Shown here: piece by piece, positions 6,772 through 8,658 of the stretch
Layout: each line of letters starts with the position of its first letter
How positions within the stretch are numbered: the first letter of the stretch is position 1
Assembly (NCBI GenBank): GCA_900552115.1
Contig: URYP01000088.1
Span: 1-8,658 of the forward strand
Direction of reading: 5' to 3'
Source of the DNA: an uncultured Oscillospiraceae bacterium
GTDB taxonomy: Bacteria > Bacillota > Clostridia > Oscillospirales > Acutalibacteraceae
DNA: 8,658 bases
The notes under the pieces: model-generated
The model's database searches: none
What the model was told of the DNA's origin: nothing
The model's input: the letters and a program-made list of their open reading frames with translations, nothing else
Program-made: the position numbers and the translations under genes

Positions 6772-7053
6772 TTAATCCATGCCTGTAGCGACGGTTAATT
6801 CCAGGAGTGCCAGCAGAAGACTGTTTCGCTGGATCGGCTCCCACAAGCCATCCCCACACGTATCTCGTCGTAGGCCTTGTATAACCACAAGCCGGCACTC
6901 CTTTGCCATCTGTACGCGTAGGATATAGTCCATGTCCTCATAGCTCATGGTGAGTGTGTAAAATGAATCCATGGGTTCCATACGTCCTTTGTGGCGGATG
7001 ATTCCACATACGGTTTCAAATTGCTGCGGCCGAAATTGTCTTGTTACCATCAT
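6772..7053 (-). CDS. Unrecognised 93-aa protein
   Basis: The frame is open to 7080, but AAAGGA (minus strand, just upstream) is spaced 6 bases from the ATG at 7051-7053, followed at once by a second ATG. The short form, starting MMVTRQFRPQQF, is therefore chosen. The product is small and soluble, with no signal peptide and no membrane segment of useful length. It is rich in Arg, Met and Leu, with three Cys (in VCGII, KECRL and DTCGD), and ends in a leucine-rich segment LLLALLEL. I see no known motif. It has its own promoter (7085-7090) and a terminator beyond it at 6603-6630, so it is probably a single-gene unit. The frame 3' of its stop looks like lost coding sequence, so the present stop may be a truncation. 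A real gene is likely but not certain. Confidence 0.5.
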   Translation of the reverse strand: MMVTRQFRPQQFETVCGIIRHKGRMEPMDSFYTLTMSYEDMDYILRVQMAKECRLVVIQGLRRDTCGDGLWEPIQRNSLLLALLELTVATGMD

Positions 7054-7084
7054 AACACGTCCTTTCTTAATTGGGTGCATCGTT

Positions 7085-7090
7085 AGTATA
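7085..7090 (-). promoter_or_regulatory. -10 element for the 93-aa gene
   Basis: TATACT on the minus strand lies about 32 bases upstream of the chosen ATG. The hexamer 17 bases further up (TACACC) matches -35 poorly, so this would be a weak or activated promoter. The inverted repeat at 7112-7143 lies just upstream. Confidence 0.4.
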
Positions 7091-7111
7091 ACGGATTTTA
7101 ACTTGGGGGTG

Positions 7112-7143
7112 TAGACTAATACGGTAGATAATGTAATAGTCTA
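7112..7143. promoter_or_regulatory. Possible operator: spaced inverted repeat
   Basis: TAGACTAATAC at 7112-7122 and the inverse of TAGACTATTAC at 7133-7143 match at 10 of 11 positions. Their centres are 21 bp apart, two helical turns. The element overlaps and extends upstream of the -35 position of the 93-aa gene promoter. This geometry suits a dimeric or paired regulator, but the AT-rich composition makes chance a real alternative. Confidence 0.35.
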
Positions 7144-7162
7144 TACGTGGCCGCGTATCCGC

Positions 7163-7212
7163 TATTAGAAAATCCCGATTTCATCATCAGATGAAATCGG
7201 GATTTTCTAATA
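7163..7212 (-). terminator. Terminator of the thiamine operon (23-bp perfect hairpin)
   Basis: Bases 7163-7185 pair perfectly with 7190-7212 around a 4-base loop. On the minus strand the 3' arm ends GGGATTTTCT, so the T run is within the arm and the AGAAAA of the 5' arm mirrors it. It starts 26 bases past the thiC stop. The symmetry means it could also stop plus-strand transcription. Confidence 0.8.
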
Positions 7213-7237
7213 TCTTCCGGCCCGCAGGCCAAAAAAT

Positions 7238-8556
<1,319 letters not shown>

Positions 8557-8560
<4 letters not shown>

Positions 8561-8658
8561 AAAGCACCTTCTTTTTCATAATAAGCGGCGATGAGCGCCC
8601 GCGGATCGGGGCAGGTCATCAGCGCCTTCATAACACAGTATCCGGCTCCGCCGGCCTC
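8557..8658 (-). CDS. 3' end of a gene upstream of thiC (probably thiamine biosynthesis)
   Basis: The last 33 codons of a minus-strand gene are visible, reading EAGGAGYCVMKALM, then CPDP, a short helix and EKEGAL before TGA. The stop overlaps the thiC start as ATGA, so the two form an operon. The EAG-GAG-V-ALM-PDP ending resembles the last strand and helix of a TIM barrel such as thiamine-phosphate synthase ThiE, where a Gly-rich strand is followed by a D-P turn and a final helix. This is a weak match over a short piece; another thi gene is possible. Confidence 0.6.

Noticed and set aside
6659..6898. Minus-strand 79-codon frame overlapping the orphan gene
   Set aside because: It has no suitable ribosome site, has unnatural composition, and competes with both the 93-aa frame and the better-looking remnant frame.
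7213..7237. GGCC-CGCA-GGCC mini-hairpin as the thiC terminator
   Set aside because: On the minus strand the T run comes before and not after this 4-bp stem; the 23-bp hairpin at 7163-7212 is the better candidate.
8561..8658. TPP riboswitch ahead of thiC
   Set aside because: The sequence upstream of thiC is coding and overlaps it by ATGA, and no THI-box-like stretch is seen; a riboswitch would be at the head of the operon, outside the window.

Overview
The window is about 8.7 kb of moderately GC-rich DNA that reads like the chromosome of an anaerobic Firmicute of the Clostridia (Oscillospiraceae/Ruminococcaceae-like). The grounds are AGGAGG-type ribosome binding sites, extended -10 promoters, a secreted glycoside hydrolase ending in a dockerin, a ThiC of the short clostridial type and a small flavodoxin-fold protein. 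This placement is inference from gene content; no rRNA or long marker is present.

Layout, left to right. Bases 1-52 hold the 5' two-thirds of a tRNA-Thr (anticodon TGT) on the minus strand, cut by the window edge. Its likely promoter (TTGACA / TG-n-TATAGT, 128-157, minus strand) is separated from it by an odd inverted repeat built from tRNA 5'-half sequence (62-114). A single flavodoxin-domain gene follows on the plus strand (284-796). It faces a 5.5 kb minus-strand gene (882-6425), and a perfect 16-bp hairpin lies between the two. The large gene encodes a secreted, modular GH31 enzyme, most like the alpha-xylosidase clade. Its order is signal peptide, GH31 core, Pro-rich linker, LamG-like domain, FN3, an extra beta domain, FIVAR, beta domain, FIVAR, beta domain, FIVAR, dockerin. 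Its upstream region has a good extended -10 promoter and three copies of an AAAACAGGAA-type element.

Further right, also on the minus strand, are a terminator hairpin (6603-6630), a frame that looks like the C-terminal remnant of a gene (6645-6761), and an unrecognised 93-aa protein gene (6772-7053) with its own promoter and a possible two-turn operator. Next come a 23-bp perfect hairpin that ends the thiamine operon and thiC itself (7238-8560). Last is the 3' end of an upstream gene (from 8557) that overlaps thiC by ATGA.

Functionally, the thi genes make the pyrimidine half of thiamine. The GH31 protein would act outside the cell on an alpha-linked glycan such as xyloglucan side chains, held by its dockerin to a cohesin encoded elsewhere. 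There is no multi-gene novel system here. The points most worth a second look are the tRNA snap-back element at the left edge, the FIVAR/beta-domain/dockerin tail of the GH31 enzyme, the regulatory repeats upstream of it, and the small unidentified ORF with its decayed neighbour.
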